This document shows, piece by piece, positions 9,783 to 19,508 of a stretch of DNA of 64,000 nucleotides. Position 1 is the stretch's first letter. Every line of letters begins with the position of its first letter. The notes below the pieces were generated by a model. That model had not been told where the DNA came from, ran no database searches, and worked only from the letters and a program-made list of their open reading frames with translations. Position numbers and translations under genes: made by a program. Source of the DNA: Pyropia yezoensis (Eukaryota; Rhodophyta; Bangiophyceae; Bangiales; Bangiaceae); the NCBI GenBank assembly GCA_009829735.1, contig CM020618.1, positions 20,879,346 through 20,943,345 on the forward strand, written 5' to 3'.

Positions 9783-11726
9783 ATGGCGACTCCGGGAGTG
9801 GAGACGGACTCTCTTGACGAGCCCATGGAGGACACTTCCTACGGGGCAGCACCCGCCGGGACTTCCGGCGGGCGCTCCGCGATCGCTCCGGGGGACGGGA
9901 CTCCCGCGTCGCCCGGCTTTGGGTTGACGGCGGGGTCTCCCCTGGAGGCGGGACAAGTTGTCCCGCGTGAGGCCTTGGGGCGGTGGTTTTACCCCGCTTG
10001 GCCTCTCTATGAGGAGGGGCTGACTGTTCTTCGCTGTGGCCGACTTGGCGCAGCGATGGGCCGGGTATGGGACCGCCTACGGGAGAAGTATCCCCGTAGG
10101 GTCGGGTTCCCTGCCGGCTTCAGGACGGACCAGTTTGCCTTCCTGGACGATGAGGAGGTTGAGGATGTTCAGCGTGCCAAGGCCATGGTGGACCGCGGGG
10201 GAACTATCCCGGGTCCCGGCGACTTGCCGACCTTCACGTGGGACGCTGTGGCAACTCGCCCACCGTACCTCCACGAGGCCGATCCGCACACTCATCACTT
10301 TGATGTGCGGATGGAGAAAGACTTCCGGCGAGGTCCCTACTTGGTGACCTCGGCTCAACTTGAGTTTCCTCAACAGTCTGCTGCCAGTAAGGAGCAGTAC
10401 TATCCGAAGAAGCCCGAGTGGTGGCCTCAAGTTGAGGTCCCCTACGGGTTCCCGGCGTTGTTGCCACGGTTGCTTGACCACTTCGGCTCCGTCATGTTGA
10501 CGGCTGCCCCTGATCACCTGGTGTGGGCCATGTTGGCCACCCAGTGGCTCCTCGAGGTCATGTCGACCTGGGTGTCCTGTGTTCAGCGGCGGGGGATGCT
10601 CTGGCATCTCCCCCTCCGGCTCCTCCAAGGTTTGGAACAGCTCACTCCTCAGCTAGTTGCTGAGGGGTGCTCATCAGGACAACTAACTCTACTTGAGGAG
10701 ATGCTCCGGCTCCATAAGTTTATCGAGTGGGAGAGCATTGAGCACAAGTTGCGCCGCCCCACTCGTGGGCCCAAGGACGATGGCGCACTTCGCCAGTTCG
10801 CGTGGGTCGCTCGTGAACTTCACGACGGCCGTGTGGTCCTACGAGAGGGGTTGGGCATCGGGGACTACCCGTATGCCCCGGGGGTGGATCGCCACACTGC
10901 GCCACCCCCGGACAAGCCCATAGTTATGGCCGTGCCGTCCTATGATGACCATATGACTCAACCCACTGCGGGGGCCCCAAGTCGGGGTCGCAGTTACACC
11001 CGGGTACCGCCACCTCGGCGGGCCCCTCCGCTTCCTCCTGTTCCTTTCCAACCTCACGGGAACATCCCGATCAGCGTGGCCGTGGAGTCTTCCACCCCGG
11101 TGTCCCCCAACTTGGGGGCCACCCTCCTGACGGTATACCCCAAGTTGGTGTTGCCGCCCACGCCTCTAACCTCAGAGATGATGATCACCACGTTGGTGCG
11201 CACCATTTCCTGGTTGGCCGCGTCGACCGCAACCCTCCAAAGTTCCGAGACTCCTCAACTTGAGGAGCGCGTTCGTACTGCAGTGGCGACCGCGAGTTGC
11301 GAGTCGGTGGCGGAGTTTATGACAGCCAAGTTGGCTCGCATTGGGGCTATTATGCCCCAGCCAGCCCCACTTGGGCGTGGCAAACGTCGCGCGAGCCGGG
11401 CATACTCGCCTCCTCGCCGTCGTCGCCGACACTCGCGGCGCTTTCCTTCCGTATCGGAAGACGAGTTGTCTTACTCCGTTTCGGAGTCCTCTACCCCGTC
11501 GGAGACGGAGTCTGTCCAGCGTCTGCGTCGCAAACTTGCGCGCAAGACCAGGCAGAAGAGTGGCCACGGTCGGCGCCACTTGCGCGACCGTGAGGGGCGC
11601 GACGGTTCCGACTTGGAGCCGCCGCCCCCTCCAACAAGTGGAGACCGTTATCGGCGTGGGTCTCGCCGCTCGCCTCCACGTGAGGGCGAGGGCCGTGGAG
11701 TGGGAGAGTCTAGCATGCGTGCCTAG
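9783..11726 (+). CDS. Element A opposite-strand ORF, 647 aa, unknown function
   Basis: Runs against gag-pol, between the pol stop and the polypurine tract. I chose the ATG at 9783, in good context (gccATGg), because the frame upstream has no ATG. No known domain, signal peptide or membrane segment is seen. Visible parts are an acidic/Gly-rich N-terminus (about 1-60), a Trp-rich middle with WWPQVEVPYGF and a helical LLDHFGSVML...WAMLATQWLLEV segment (about 215-300), and a C-terminal third that is Pro-rich and then strongly Arg/Ser-rich (RRRRRHSRR, RRKLARKTRQK). The tail would suit nucleic-acid binding. The left LTR lies 338 bp upstream and could supply a promoter. Element B carries a full-length copy with about 11 amino-acid changes. 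Some plant gypsy elements (for example Grande) also carry antisense ORFs, so the layout has precedent, but I do not recognise this protein. Confidence 0.85.
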   Translation: MATPGVETDSLDEPMEDTSYGAAPAGTSGGRSAIAPGDGTPASPGFGLTAGSPLEAGQVVPREALGRWFYPAWPLYEEGLTVLRCGRLGAAMGRVWDRLREKYPRRVGFPAGFRTDQFAFLDDEEVEDVQRAKAMVDRGGTIPGPGDLPTFTWDAVATRPPYLHEADPHTHHFDVRMEKDFRRGPYLVTSAQLEFPQQSAASKEQYYPKKPEWWPQVEVPYGFPALLPRLLDHFGSVMLTAAPDHLVWAMLATQWLLEVMSTWVSCVQRRGMLWHLPLRLLQGLEQLTPQLVAEGCSSGQLTLLEEMLRLHKFIEWESIEHKLRRPTRGPKDDGALRQFAWVARELHDGRVVLREGLGIGDYPYAPGVDRHTAPPPDKPIVMAVPSYDDHMTQPTAGAPSRGRSYTRVPPPRRAPPLPPVPFQPHGNIPISVAVESSTPVSPNLGATLLTVYPKLVLPPTPLTSEMMITTLVRTISWLAASTATLQSSETPQLEERVRTAVATASCESVAEFMTAKLARIGAIMPQPAPLGRGKRRASRAYSPPRRRRRHSRRFPSVSEDELSYSVSESSTPSETESVQRLRRKLARKTRQKSGHGRRHLRDREGRDGSDLEPPPPPTSGDRYRRGSRRSPPREGEGRGVGESSMRA

Positions 11727-11837
11727 TTGGTAGCTGCCTTTGTTGTGAGAGTGTGAGGGTTAGGGCTGTAGTTAAAAGCCACTCTGGGTACCACTTCGAC
11801 TTGAAGCACTCTCTTGGCACTGTTGCTCGGCCTTCCC

Positions 11838-14800
11838 TCACGTTGAGGGAGGGCTGTTAGGGTCTATCTCATTCCGGGCACAGTACTCCCGGACCTTCTC
11901 AGCGGGAAGGTCCTCCACATACTCCCACGTATCATCCTTGGCTTTGTAGCCAAACCAACGCACCCTCAACATGAGGCGGTCAGTGTCTTCATCCCATCCG
12001 TGGTCGATGAACTTATCGAACACGTACTCCTGCGGGCCCTGTTTGGCCGCAGGCAGTGAGGGGAGGCGCCACGCTTCCAAAGCACGCGCCCAAGCTGGGT
12101 CGCCTGCAGGCGGTGGTGCAACTTTGACCACGTCCTGTCCGTTCACTGTGCGGACCCCATCGTCACTTTCGATGGTGATGCGCCACCCATCAGTACGAAG
12201 GACCTGGTACGGTCCCTTCGTCTGGAATACCAGCTTACCCCCAGTTGGGGTGTGCGAGTGTACCAGCACCCAGTCACCCTGCTCGGGGACATGTTTAGCA
12301 TTGCGCACCTTTTTGTCAAAGGTACGCTTGTAGCGCTTTTGTGCTTTGTCCATCTCAGCCCTGACTTTAGGGATGAGGTTTTCAAGCCTAGCGGCGAACT
12401 CCGCCTTACTCTCAGTAGGAGTAGGCGTACTGCCACCATCCTCCCTAGTTGGGAGCGACCGCCGCACGGCAATAGACCGCACGCGACGGGGGGTCACAAA
12501 AGCGAGGGGTACTTCCCCTGTAGATGAGTGAACCTGCGAATTGTAGGCAGTAGTAAGGATAGAAATGTATTGGTCCCACGTCTTCACGTGCTCACTCCCA
12601 TAGTGGCGCAGCTGCCTAACAATAGTTTTGTTGAAGCGCTCCACCTGCCCATTAGTTTGTGGGTGGTAGGGGGTGGCATAGTTTGCCTTAACCCCCAACA
12701 TATCCAGCACTCCCTGAAACAGTACAGACGCAAATTGCGGTCCATTGTCCGATAGTGTACTATCTGGGATGCCATACGCGGCAACCCAGTGATCTAGGAA
12801 GGCTGACACGACCGACATGGCCGTGATCTCTGCCAGTGGGATCGCTCGCGTAAGTTTCGTGAAGCGGTCACAGATGACCAGGAGGTACTGGTTGCCCTCC
12901 TCGGTCACGGGCAGTGGCCCAAGGATGTCCATCGCCAACGCGGCGAAGGGCTCCTTGGCCGGGAACAATAGCATAGCCGTAGTAGGCCGCCGTTCCATCA
13001 GACGATTCTGTGCACAACTTTTGCAGGCAGCCACCCAACTGTAGATGTCCACCACCATGGACGGCCAGTAGTACCTGGTCCTCAGGGTCTGGTACAGTTT
13101 ACTAGACCCCAGGTGTCCACCCGTGGGAGCGTTGTGCTCCCTCTCAAGGATACTGTCCTTGAGGGATGCGGGGACGACAAGTTGTTCGGTCCCCTGGAAT
13201 ACCCCCCTCCTCATGAGGAGGCCATCGTCTCCCAGAAAGAAACGCGTCTCTACCACTGTATCCAGTATATCCCTCTGCGACTTGCAGAAGGGATCCTCGG
13301 CCTGGGCCTTCACCACCTCGTCCAGGGACAGGGGCAAGTACTTCTTGTTCCCTGGCGCCTCGGGGTTCAACGCCTGACCCGAGCGCGTGACTACCCCCAC
13401 GATGGGGATGTCCTCATCGACTGGGTTAGTGTCCAGCCCCTCGGTAGGTACCCGAGAGAGGCCGTCGGCAAGGGCATGTTGCCTGCCAGGTCGGTATTCA
13501 ATGTCAAAGTTGAAGGGTGCCAGTCGCACCCTCCACCGGTTGAGACGAGTGTTCGTACAGTCCGTCTTAAAGATGAACTGCAACGCGCGGTGGTCACAGC
13601 GGATGAGGAACTTCTCACCCTCCAGGTAGTGACGAAGTGACGTCACCGCCCACACCACTGCGAGTCCTTCCAGCTCGGTGACTCCGTAGTTCTTCTCGGC
13701 CGAGTTCAGCCCCTTACTAAAGTATCCCACCGGCAAGTACTCCTTGTCCGGCTGCTGCTGAAGCAACACACAACCAAGTTGGTCGTAGCTAGCGTCCACA
13801 TCCAGGATGTAGTGGCCTCCCAACCTGGGAATAGCCAAGATGGGGGGCTTCAGCAGAAGGTCCCGAAGAGTCTCAAAGGATTCCTGCTCCACCCGACTTG
13901 GGGGAGGCAGGTTCTTCGGTAGCGTTGAGCTCACTAGCTCATTCAACGGCTTCGCCACCTTTGCGAAGCCCTTGGTGAAGCGTCGGTACACGTTACACAT
14001 CCCAAGGAAGCTCCTCATCTGGGTCTGGGTCCGGGGGTACTGAGCCTTACGAATGGCCCTCAAGTTCTTCTCGTTAACACTGAGACGCCCCGGATGGACA
14101 ACATGTCCCAAGTACTCCACCTCTTGAGTAAAGAGGTGGCACTTACTCGCCTTCAGTGACACACCGGCGTCAGCAAGTAGCTTGAACACCTGGCCAAGAT
14201 GGCCAATGTGTTCCTCCGGACTTCGGGAGAACACAATGATATCGTCTAGGTACACAAGACAGATCTGCCACCGTACTCCGGCCAGAATCATGTCCATAGC
14301 GCGCTGGAAAGTTGCCGGCGCGTTACACAGACCAAACGGTAGACGCTTGCACTGGTAGGTACCACAGTGACAGGTAAAGGTAGTTTTATGCCTGTCCTCC
14401 GGGGCAATGGGAATTTGCCAGTACCCCGCGTTACAGTCCAGGGTAGAGAACACGTTTGCCTCCCCCAGAGAGTCCAGACAGTCATCCATCCTAGGTAGGG
14501 GATAACTGTCCTTCACCGTGCTCTCGTTGAGCTTACGGTAGTCGATACAAAACCGGGGGGTCCCATCAACTTTGGGGACGATAACCACCGGACTCGCCCA
14601 CTCGGCGTTGCTGGCCTCGATCACATCGAGGGCCTCCATGCGAGCAACTTGCTCCTTAACGAGGGCCCTTGAACGAGGTCCTTTCCTATACGGTTGTTGG
14701 CGTATAGGGGGTGCACCGGGCTTCAACTCGATCCGGTGTTGGGTGGCTCTCATGAGTCCCAATTGACCATCCCACAGCTTGTGATATTGGTCCAAGAGGC

Positions 14801-15821
14801 GTTCAACTTGAACCCTCAACCTGGGGGGAACACCCTCCATGTTCACATGGGGTCGAGGAGAGGCGGCCGACTTGGCTTGATGCTTCTCCTTTCCGGACTT
14901 CGGGTCGCTACTTGCGCCCGCGTTGAGGGTGACCGCTACTACCGGTCCCTCGTGTTGGTCGATATAGCCGAACTTGGCTCCCGACTTGAAGTACTTGGGC
15001 ATCGGGCTCAGGTTCATCACCTGGATCCTCCACGGGACTCCGGCTTTGGAGTCCATCGTGCCAAGGGCAACATGCACTTGGTGCTTGCGAGCAAGACGGG
15101 GGTGAGGGTGCACCAACCCGTTCCCCGTAAAATCAGTTACAACATCAACGTGCGCCACCGAGTTGGGGGGCAACGTGACTTTACGGGCTAGACGCAGGGT
15201 TGCAGTAAACCCTTCCCTCACAGAGCAAACAGGCTTCGACTGTGAGACTGTCACAGGAGCCACAGACTTTCCCTTACCAAGGATGGGGATAGTCTCCCCA
15301 TTCATCAACTTGACCCAGTACTCAGGGCCACAAATCAAAGGCACTTGTGTAACAACATAAGGGGTACCCAGAAGCAGGGGTACCGATATATTCTCAACTA
15401 CGCCATAGGTCACGTCGACCTCATGGGTCCCCAACCTAGTTGGTAGGGTCACGGCACCAACGATGGGAAGTACCCCCCCATTGATGTCAATCATATGGTC
15501 AGCTTTGGACCTCCAGCGTTGGAGCTTCACCTCCTTTGGTAATAGCGACTTGCGTATCAAGGAGGCTCCTGACCCGGTATCAAGTACGATACGGGTACAG
15601 CATGCACGGCCGGGGGCAAGTTGCACCCGTCCAGCCACCTGGAATTTCTCACCCGTCAGCACCGCGATGACCCGACGTGGGTTTACGTTCTTGGGGAGTC
15701 CTACCCGAGGTGGGCGGACTCCCTTAGGTCGCCGCAGTATCCGGCACGGTTGGTTCGTCCTCCTGGCCCACTTGGCCGAGGCTGCCGTTGTGAGCTTCGG
15801 ACGACCAGCCCCAACGGTCAT
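11838..15821 (-). CDS. Element A pol polyprotein (protease, RT, RNase H, integrase, chromodomain)
   Basis: 1,327 codons. Domains in order: aspartic protease with DTGSGAS near the N-terminus; reverse transcriptase with FCIDYRKLN, the LPFGLCNAPATFQ block and the YLDD active site; RNase H with DVDASYDQLGCVL; integrase with an HHCC zinc finger (CKSCAQN) and DDE core (MDILGPL, SDNGPQF, and the Glu in YHPQTNGQVERFN); and a C-terminal chromodomain-like segment with YVFDKFIDHGWDED and WEYVEDLP. The order protease-RT-RNase H-integrase-chromodomain is that of Ty3/gypsy chromoviruses. The start ATG overlaps the gag stop in an ATGA, an arrangement suggesting reinitiation rather than a fusion protein. It looks whole. 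Confidence 0.96.
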   Translation of the reverse strand: MTVGAGRPKLTTAASAKWARRTNQPCRILRRPKGVRPPRVGLPKNVNPRRVIAVLTGEKFQVAGRVQLAPGRACCTRIVLDTGSGASLIRKSLLPKEVKLQRWRSKADHMIDINGGVLPIVGAVTLPTRLGTHEVDVTYGVVENISVPLLLGTPYVVTQVPLICGPEYWVKLMNGETIPILGKGKSVAPVTVSQSKPVCSVREGFTATLRLARKVTLPPNSVAHVDVVTDFTGNGLVHPHPRLARKHQVHVALGTMDSKAGVPWRIQVMNLSPMPKYFKSGAKFGYIDQHEGPVVAVTLNAGASSDPKSGKEKHQAKSAASPRPHVNMEGVPPRLRVQVERLLDQYHKLWDGQLGLMRATQHRIELKPGAPPIRQQPYRKGPRSRALVKEQVARMEALDVIEASNAEWASPVVIVPKVDGTPRFCIDYRKLNESTVKDSYPLPRMDDCLDSLGEANVFSTLDCNAGYWQIPIAPEDRHKTTFTCHCGTYQCKRLPFGLCNAPATFQRAMDMILAGVRWQICLVYLDDIIVFSRSPEEHIGHLGQVFKLLADAGVSLKASKCHLFTQEVEYLGHVVHPGRLSVNEKNLRAIRKAQYPRTQTQMRSFLGMCNVYRRFTKGFAKVAKPLNELVSSTLPKNLPPPSRVEQESFETLRDLLLKPPILAIPRLGGHYILDVDASYDQLGCVLLQQQPDKEYLPVGYFSKGLNSAEKNYGVTELEGLAVVWAVTSLRHYLEGEKFLIRCDHRALQFIFKTDCTNTRLNRWRVRLAPFNFDIEYRPGRQHALADGLSRVPTEGLDTNPVDEDIPIVGVVTRSGQALNPEAPGNKKYLPLSLDEVVKAQAEDPFCKSQRDILDTVVETRFFLGDDGLLMRRGVFQGTEQLVVPASLKDSILEREHNAPTGGHLGSSKLYQTLRTRYYWPSMVVDIYSWVAACKSCAQNRLMERRPTTAMLLFPAKEPFAALAMDILGPLPVTEEGNQYLLVICDRFTKLTRAIPLAEITAMSVVSAFLDHWVAAYGIPDSTLSDNGPQFASVLFQGVLDMLGVKANYATPYHPQTNGQVERFNKTIVRQLRHYGSEHVKTWDQYISILTTAYNSQVHSSTGEVPLAFVTPRRVRSIAVRRSLPTREDGGSTPTPTESKAEFAARLENLIPKVRAEMDKAQKRYKRTFDKKVRNAKHVPEQGDWVLVHSHTPTGGKLVFQTKGPYQVLRTDGWRITIESDDGVRTVNGQDVVKVAPPPAGDPAWARALEAWRLPSLPAAKQGPQEYVFDKFIDHGWDEDTDRLMLRVRWFGYKAKDDTWEYVEDLPAEKVREYCARNEIDPNSPPST

Positions 15822-17764
15822 TCGTTTCCCGCCGACTTGGCGTCCGAATCTGAGGGCGGGGAGGAAGACGACGAGTCCGAGGACGACGTGTCCGCCTCCT
15901 CCGCCGAGGGTGTGGCGACCGCAACGACCGGCCGAGACCCACCCTCGCGGCGTGAACGTACTTCGTTCGTAGCCGACTTTTTACTCGCATTCCTAACAAG
16001 TTGTTGGATGCGTTTACTCAACTTGGGGCAATCATATGCCCAGTGACCATCGGAGTTGCAGTTCCAACACCGATGGTCCGTTCCGGGAGGGGTCTTCCCA
16101 ACTGGGGAAGACGAAGGGATACCCTGGGAAGTTCCCACGGCAGCTACCACCCTCTCCTTGCGGATTCGGCGTGCCTCTCTCAACTCTCTGGCCTGGCGCG
16201 CCTCCTCCCGTTCCTTGGCCAACTCGGCCTGTCGCTCCTGGCGTTGTTCCTCCCGCAACTTGCGGTAGGCCTCGCCTCTGCGATAGGCGAACCTGGCCAA
16301 CTCGGCCAGGGTCGCCCGGGCAGTGTTATGCTCCCGGGTCTCCATCCGGACTGACCAATGGAGTCCCTCCACAAACCGACTCTTCACCACAGCTTGTGGA
16401 TGAAGAAACCCACAAAGATTGTTGAGCTTACGGACTCGCTCCGCAAAGGACAGCTCGTCCTCCGCCTCTTCCTGATGGGCTTGCGTAAACTCCCCGACTT
16501 GAGAAGCCAACGCTGCCTCATCAACCATGGCTCTCAACAACCAGTTGACGAGCTCCAAATAGGACGTCACCTCCCCAGCGCCTCCACTTGAGGAGCTGGG
16601 CATGACGGACATAAGTTCTGTCCGTAGGTCGCCCTTCGTATACTCCTGTAGCATGTTAAAAGCCATGCCTTCACTTATGGCATTGTCGTCACAGGCTTTT
16701 GTGAAACGACGTAGGAACTCAAAGACACGGAGGGGGGGAGTTCCGTCCCACTCCGCTTTGTGCCCAAAAGAATGAAGTGCATTCTTCTTGGCACGGCCCA
16801 TGGCTCGGGCCTGGTCAGGACCATACGCCACCGACTTGTTGTGGAGGGCGTAGGTCTCACAGTCAAAGATCCTCTGGTAGACCGGGTTGGCTACCTGGAT
16901 CTTGGGCGGCACCTCACGTTGAGGGAACAGCCGCTGTGGCACTGGGGTAAGTTCACTCTCAGTGCCTGTAGTCCGGCGCGGCGCGCTTGGTGTAGCCGCC
17001 GGCGTTTCCGGGGGGAACTCCCCCGTGAAGGGCGTACGCCCCACCGAGTATGGTGTGGCTCCCTCGTTGGGAGTCACAGGTGTCGCCCCCAGTTCGGGGC
17101 GACCAGAGATAGGCGTAAGGGGGGATTCCCCCTGCGCCTGCGGGCTCGAAAGCCCCAATCCGGTTTGGACATTAAGGCCATCTGGCAAACTCGCCACAAT
17201 CTGATTCAGAATAGCATTCGTCATCGTGACCACCAGGTCCGGCAAAGTCTGCCGCAACACATTGGTCGCCTCCCGACGGACAGTTTCCGCGAGGAGTGGA
17301 TTGACGACTCCAGTTGAGTCTCGGTCCGCCTCCGGGAGTCCACCTGAGGGGTAACCACGTTCCTCAGGGGTCTCAACCGGGGGCATGGGCGCGAGCCCAT
17401 CGCCGACCAACGGAGGTCCACCGTCCTCCGAAAGCCTAGTTGGCGACGGCTCCAAGCCAAAGTTGGCTCCAACCCGAGTGGAACCCGCGGGGACAGTCCT
17501 CACCCCTTGGGACGTTCCCGTTGAGTATACCACACGGTGGCCAGACTTCGGCCCACCCACATCAGAAGTGTCACCCGAGTGAACTCCCGACTGAGTCGGG
17601 GTGGCCTGTTGCCCGCCCGTACTTCCAGTCCTGCTGGCTTGAGGGACCTCTAGTCCCTCTGCGACCCCAGGTAAACCCACCTGTGTCTCACCAGTATTCA
17701 AAGGCACTGAAGTACGTGCGTCACCCGTGTACTGCCCGGACGACGGGGGGTCCGAGCTAGCCAT
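15818..17764 (-). CDS. Element A gag
   Basis: 648 aa from the ATG at 17764; the longer open frame upstream has no ATG. It has a disordered Ser/Pro/Thr/Gly-rich N-terminal third, then a retrotransposon gag (capsid-like) region with RVFEFLRRFTKACDDNAISE and LSFAERVRKLNNLCGFLHP. A Glu/Arg/Gln-rich helical stretch follows, then a CCHC zinc knuckle, CWNCNSDGHWAYDC, and an acidic Ser-rich end. Expected to form the particle shell and bind genomic RNA. The stop overlaps the pol start by four bases. Confidence 0.95.
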   Translation of the reverse strand: MASSDPPSSGQYTGDARTSVPLNTGETQVGLPGVAEGLEVPQASRTGSTGGQQATPTQSGVHSGDTSDVGGPKSGHRVVYSTGTSQGVRTVPAGSTRVGANFGLEPSPTRLSEDGGPPLVGDGLAPMPPVETPEERGYPSGGLPEADRDSTGVVNPLLAETVRREATNVLRQTLPDLVVTMTNAILNQIVASLPDGLNVQTGLGLSSPQAQGESPLTPISGRPELGATPVTPNEGATPYSVGRTPFTGEFPPETPAATPSAPRRTTGTESELTPVPQRLFPQREVPPKIQVANPVYQRIFDCETYALHNKSVAYGPDQARAMGRAKKNALHSFGHKAEWDGTPPLRVFEFLRRFTKACDDNAISEGMAFNMLQEYTKGDLRTELMSVMPSSSSGGAGEVTSYLELVNWLLRAMVDEAALASQVGEFTQAHQEEAEDELSFAERVRKLNNLCGFLHPQAVVKSRFVEGLHWSVRMETREHNTARATLAELARFAYRRGEAYRKLREEQRQERQAELAKEREEARQARELREARRIRKERVVAAVGTSQGIPSSSPVGKTPPGTDHRCWNCNSDGHWAYDCPKLSKRIQQLVRNASKKSATNEVRSRREGGSRPVVAVATPSAEEADTSSSDSSSSSPPSDSDAKSAGNE

Positions 17765-17863
17765 GTTGGCTGACGATCCGTATGACACGGTCCAAGACCA
17801 CCGTTCCTCTGAGACAGAGGGCCCCCTACACCCGGGTGCACCCGGAGGTAAAGTTTACCTCTA

Positions 17864-17881
17864 TCCCCTGCTGCTCCACCA
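17864..17881 (-). promoter_or_regulatory. Element A primer-binding site
   Basis: Two bases inside the right LTR the minus strand reads TGGTGGAGCAGCAGGGGA. It begins TGG, as needed to pair with the CCA end of a tRNA. The implied tRNA 3' end, UCCCCUGCUGCUCCACCA, has U at position 70, compatible with the G3:U70 pair that marks tRNA-Ala. Element B keeps the same 18 bases (26551-26568). The tRNA identity is inferred. Confidence 0.75.
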
Positions 17882-17883
17882 AA

Positions 17884-18352
17884 TGTGGCAAAAACCACAA
17901 GCACACACGGCACCCAAGTTGGGGCGGTGTGCTAGGGCTGCCTCCCGTGTCGGGGGAACCGGAAGAAGTGCAAGTCGCACACACTCTGTCCCTGTTGTGG
18001 GGCAAACCCCCCACGGACAAACAAGAGGATGGTGTGTGGTCCAACAGCTTCTTGGTCGGGACGGGGACGCAGGGCCAAGCCCCGCTGTCCCTCCCCTTAT
18101 CCCCCCAGGGTCCACTCAGAATCTCGCCACTCAGAATCTCCCACCCCAGCACCTGCCCACCGGGCCACACGAAAATTCAAGACGATAAATGCAGAAAACC
18201 CTCAAGTCCAAGTTGGATTTACTACTAAGCTAACTATCCCAAACTTAGGGAATATGGACCCAAATGCAGGGGGAGGAACGGATCAGGCTAGTGGCCTGCC
18301 GCCCCTTGCATGGCACGTGTTGCCCCCCTACCTGGGGGTCAATACTGCCACA
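17884..18352 (-). repeat. Element A right LTR (5' LTR in coding orientation)
   Basis: 469 bp, the same length as the left LTR and identical to it by eye except for one A/T difference near the outer stem. It is followed at once by the target duplication GGTGG (18353-18357). In coding orientation its last ~50 bases hold the hairpin that abuts the primer site. Confidence 0.96.
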
Positions 18353-18357
18353 GGTGG

Positions 18358-19508
18358 GTTCAATTGCAGTGTGGTTATTGCCCCGCAGCACGGTGGCGGT
18401 CACTCTCCCATACGTGTCGTCGGCAAACTGTCCGCGTTTGTCCCCCCCCGCGGTCACTGGCAGCCGTAGCCCGCCGCTCGTGTAGCCGTGTTTTCGTGTC
18501 GCCGGTGGAAAAGGGGAAGGGGGGGGGAGGGGGGGGGGGGGGGGGGGAGGGGGGCGCGGGGGGGGGGGTAGGGGGGGGGGAGCGGGGTGGAGGGGGGGGG
18601 GGGGGGGAGGGGAAAGGGAGGGCGGGCGCTAGCTCGCCATGGTTGGGCGAGCCGCACGGATGCTGGCGTGTCAGCCGGCTCAAATGCCGCAGTGCATGCG
18701 GTGCACTCCGTCCCGCACCCGCCGTCGTGCTACTGGCGGCTGCCATGAGCACAGCGTCTATGCGCGGTCTGCAATTGGGCCGCCAACCCCATCACCACCA
18801 CCGCCGCCGCCACACCACCACCGCCAGACCCACCACCACCACCGCCAGCCCCTCCACCACCACCGCCGCCGCACCACAGGACACTCTCACGGCAGCCACC
18901 GTCGGCCACGGGTGCCGCGGAGATGAGAAAGACCTTTCTTTTTTGGGGCGGCGAGCTAAGGCCACGCGACAGCACACAGGGGCACATGGCGGTGCGAGCA
19001 TCCTCCGCTCTGCCCCCTGCCCGGCAGTGGTCGATGACCCATAACGACCGACGGCAGCCTGTTCTGGCAGAGTTGCTTGCTTCGCGACGACGGTGTACGC
19101 TCAGATACCGAAGGGGCGAGAGGCAGCGTCGGTTGGGGGGTGGCGGGGGGGGGGGGGGGGGGGGGAAGGGGGGGCGGGGGGGGGGGGGGGTTGGGAGGGG
19201 GTTGCGGGGGGGGGGGGGTTGGGAGGACGTGGACCGCCGGCCTCCTGACGGCCCGTGTAGCCCATCGCCAGCGTCTACAGCACGCGTACGGCATCGATTG
19301 AGGACCCCGCCCCGGATGGGGCCTTGCCAGACGATGAAGAGGGCGGTAGGTGGTGCCCTGCGGTTCCTCATCTTTTCCGACCCCGTCAGCCACCGTCGAC
19401 AATCCCACCCACCCTCCTCACAGTCGTTCCCACACACACAACCCGCTCATCCGCCTCCGCCCCCCCCCCCCCCGCCCCCCCCCGCCCCCCCCCTGCCCCG
19501 ATATCACG
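18358..19508. other. G-rich region upstream of the Fanzor-like gene
   Basis: No gene recognised. Long plus-strand G tracts at about 18515-18615 and 19135-19225 could form G-quadruplexes. A (CCA/CCG)n tract lies at about 18785-18875 and a C-rich tract at 19455-19497 just before the ATG. Before element A landed, this region adjoined the sequence ending at 8975. Confidence 0.5.

Larger units (their letters stand above)
9005..17923. repeat. Dispersed AA(C/G)TT-centred palindromes of element A
   Basis: Perfect odd-length palindromes with an AACTT or AAGTT core recur across the element, in LTRs and in ORFs of both strands: 9005-9015, 9948-9966 (19 bp, GCGGGACAAGTTGTCCCGC), 10354-10364, 10425-10437, 10811-10825, 11104-11118, 11251-11267, 11324-11336, 13773-13783, 14801-14813, 16253-16265 and 17913-17923. 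Arm sequences differ, so these are not copies of one repeat. Function unknown. Confidence 0.8.
8976..18352 (-). mobile_element. Element A: Ty3/gypsy chromovirus-type LTR retrotransposon, looks whole, very young
   Basis: A 9,377-bp element with 469-bp direct LTRs (8976-9444 and 17884-18352) that begin TGTGGCA and end TGCCACA. It is flanked by a 5-bp target duplication GGTGG (8971-8975, 18353-18357). The coding strand is minus: primer site beside the right LTR, gag, pol, then a polypurine tract beside the left LTR. Between pol and the polypurine tract an extra long ORF runs on the plus strand, so the element is ambisense. I see one mismatch between the two LTRs, implying a recent insertion. No break is apparent in its ORFs. 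A chromodomain-like C-terminus on pol supports the chromovirus lineage. Confidence 0.95.

Noticed and set aside
18781-18890. His/Pro-rich reading of the CCA/CCG tract as a gene
   Set aside because: Simple microsatellite with no supporting frame beyond it.
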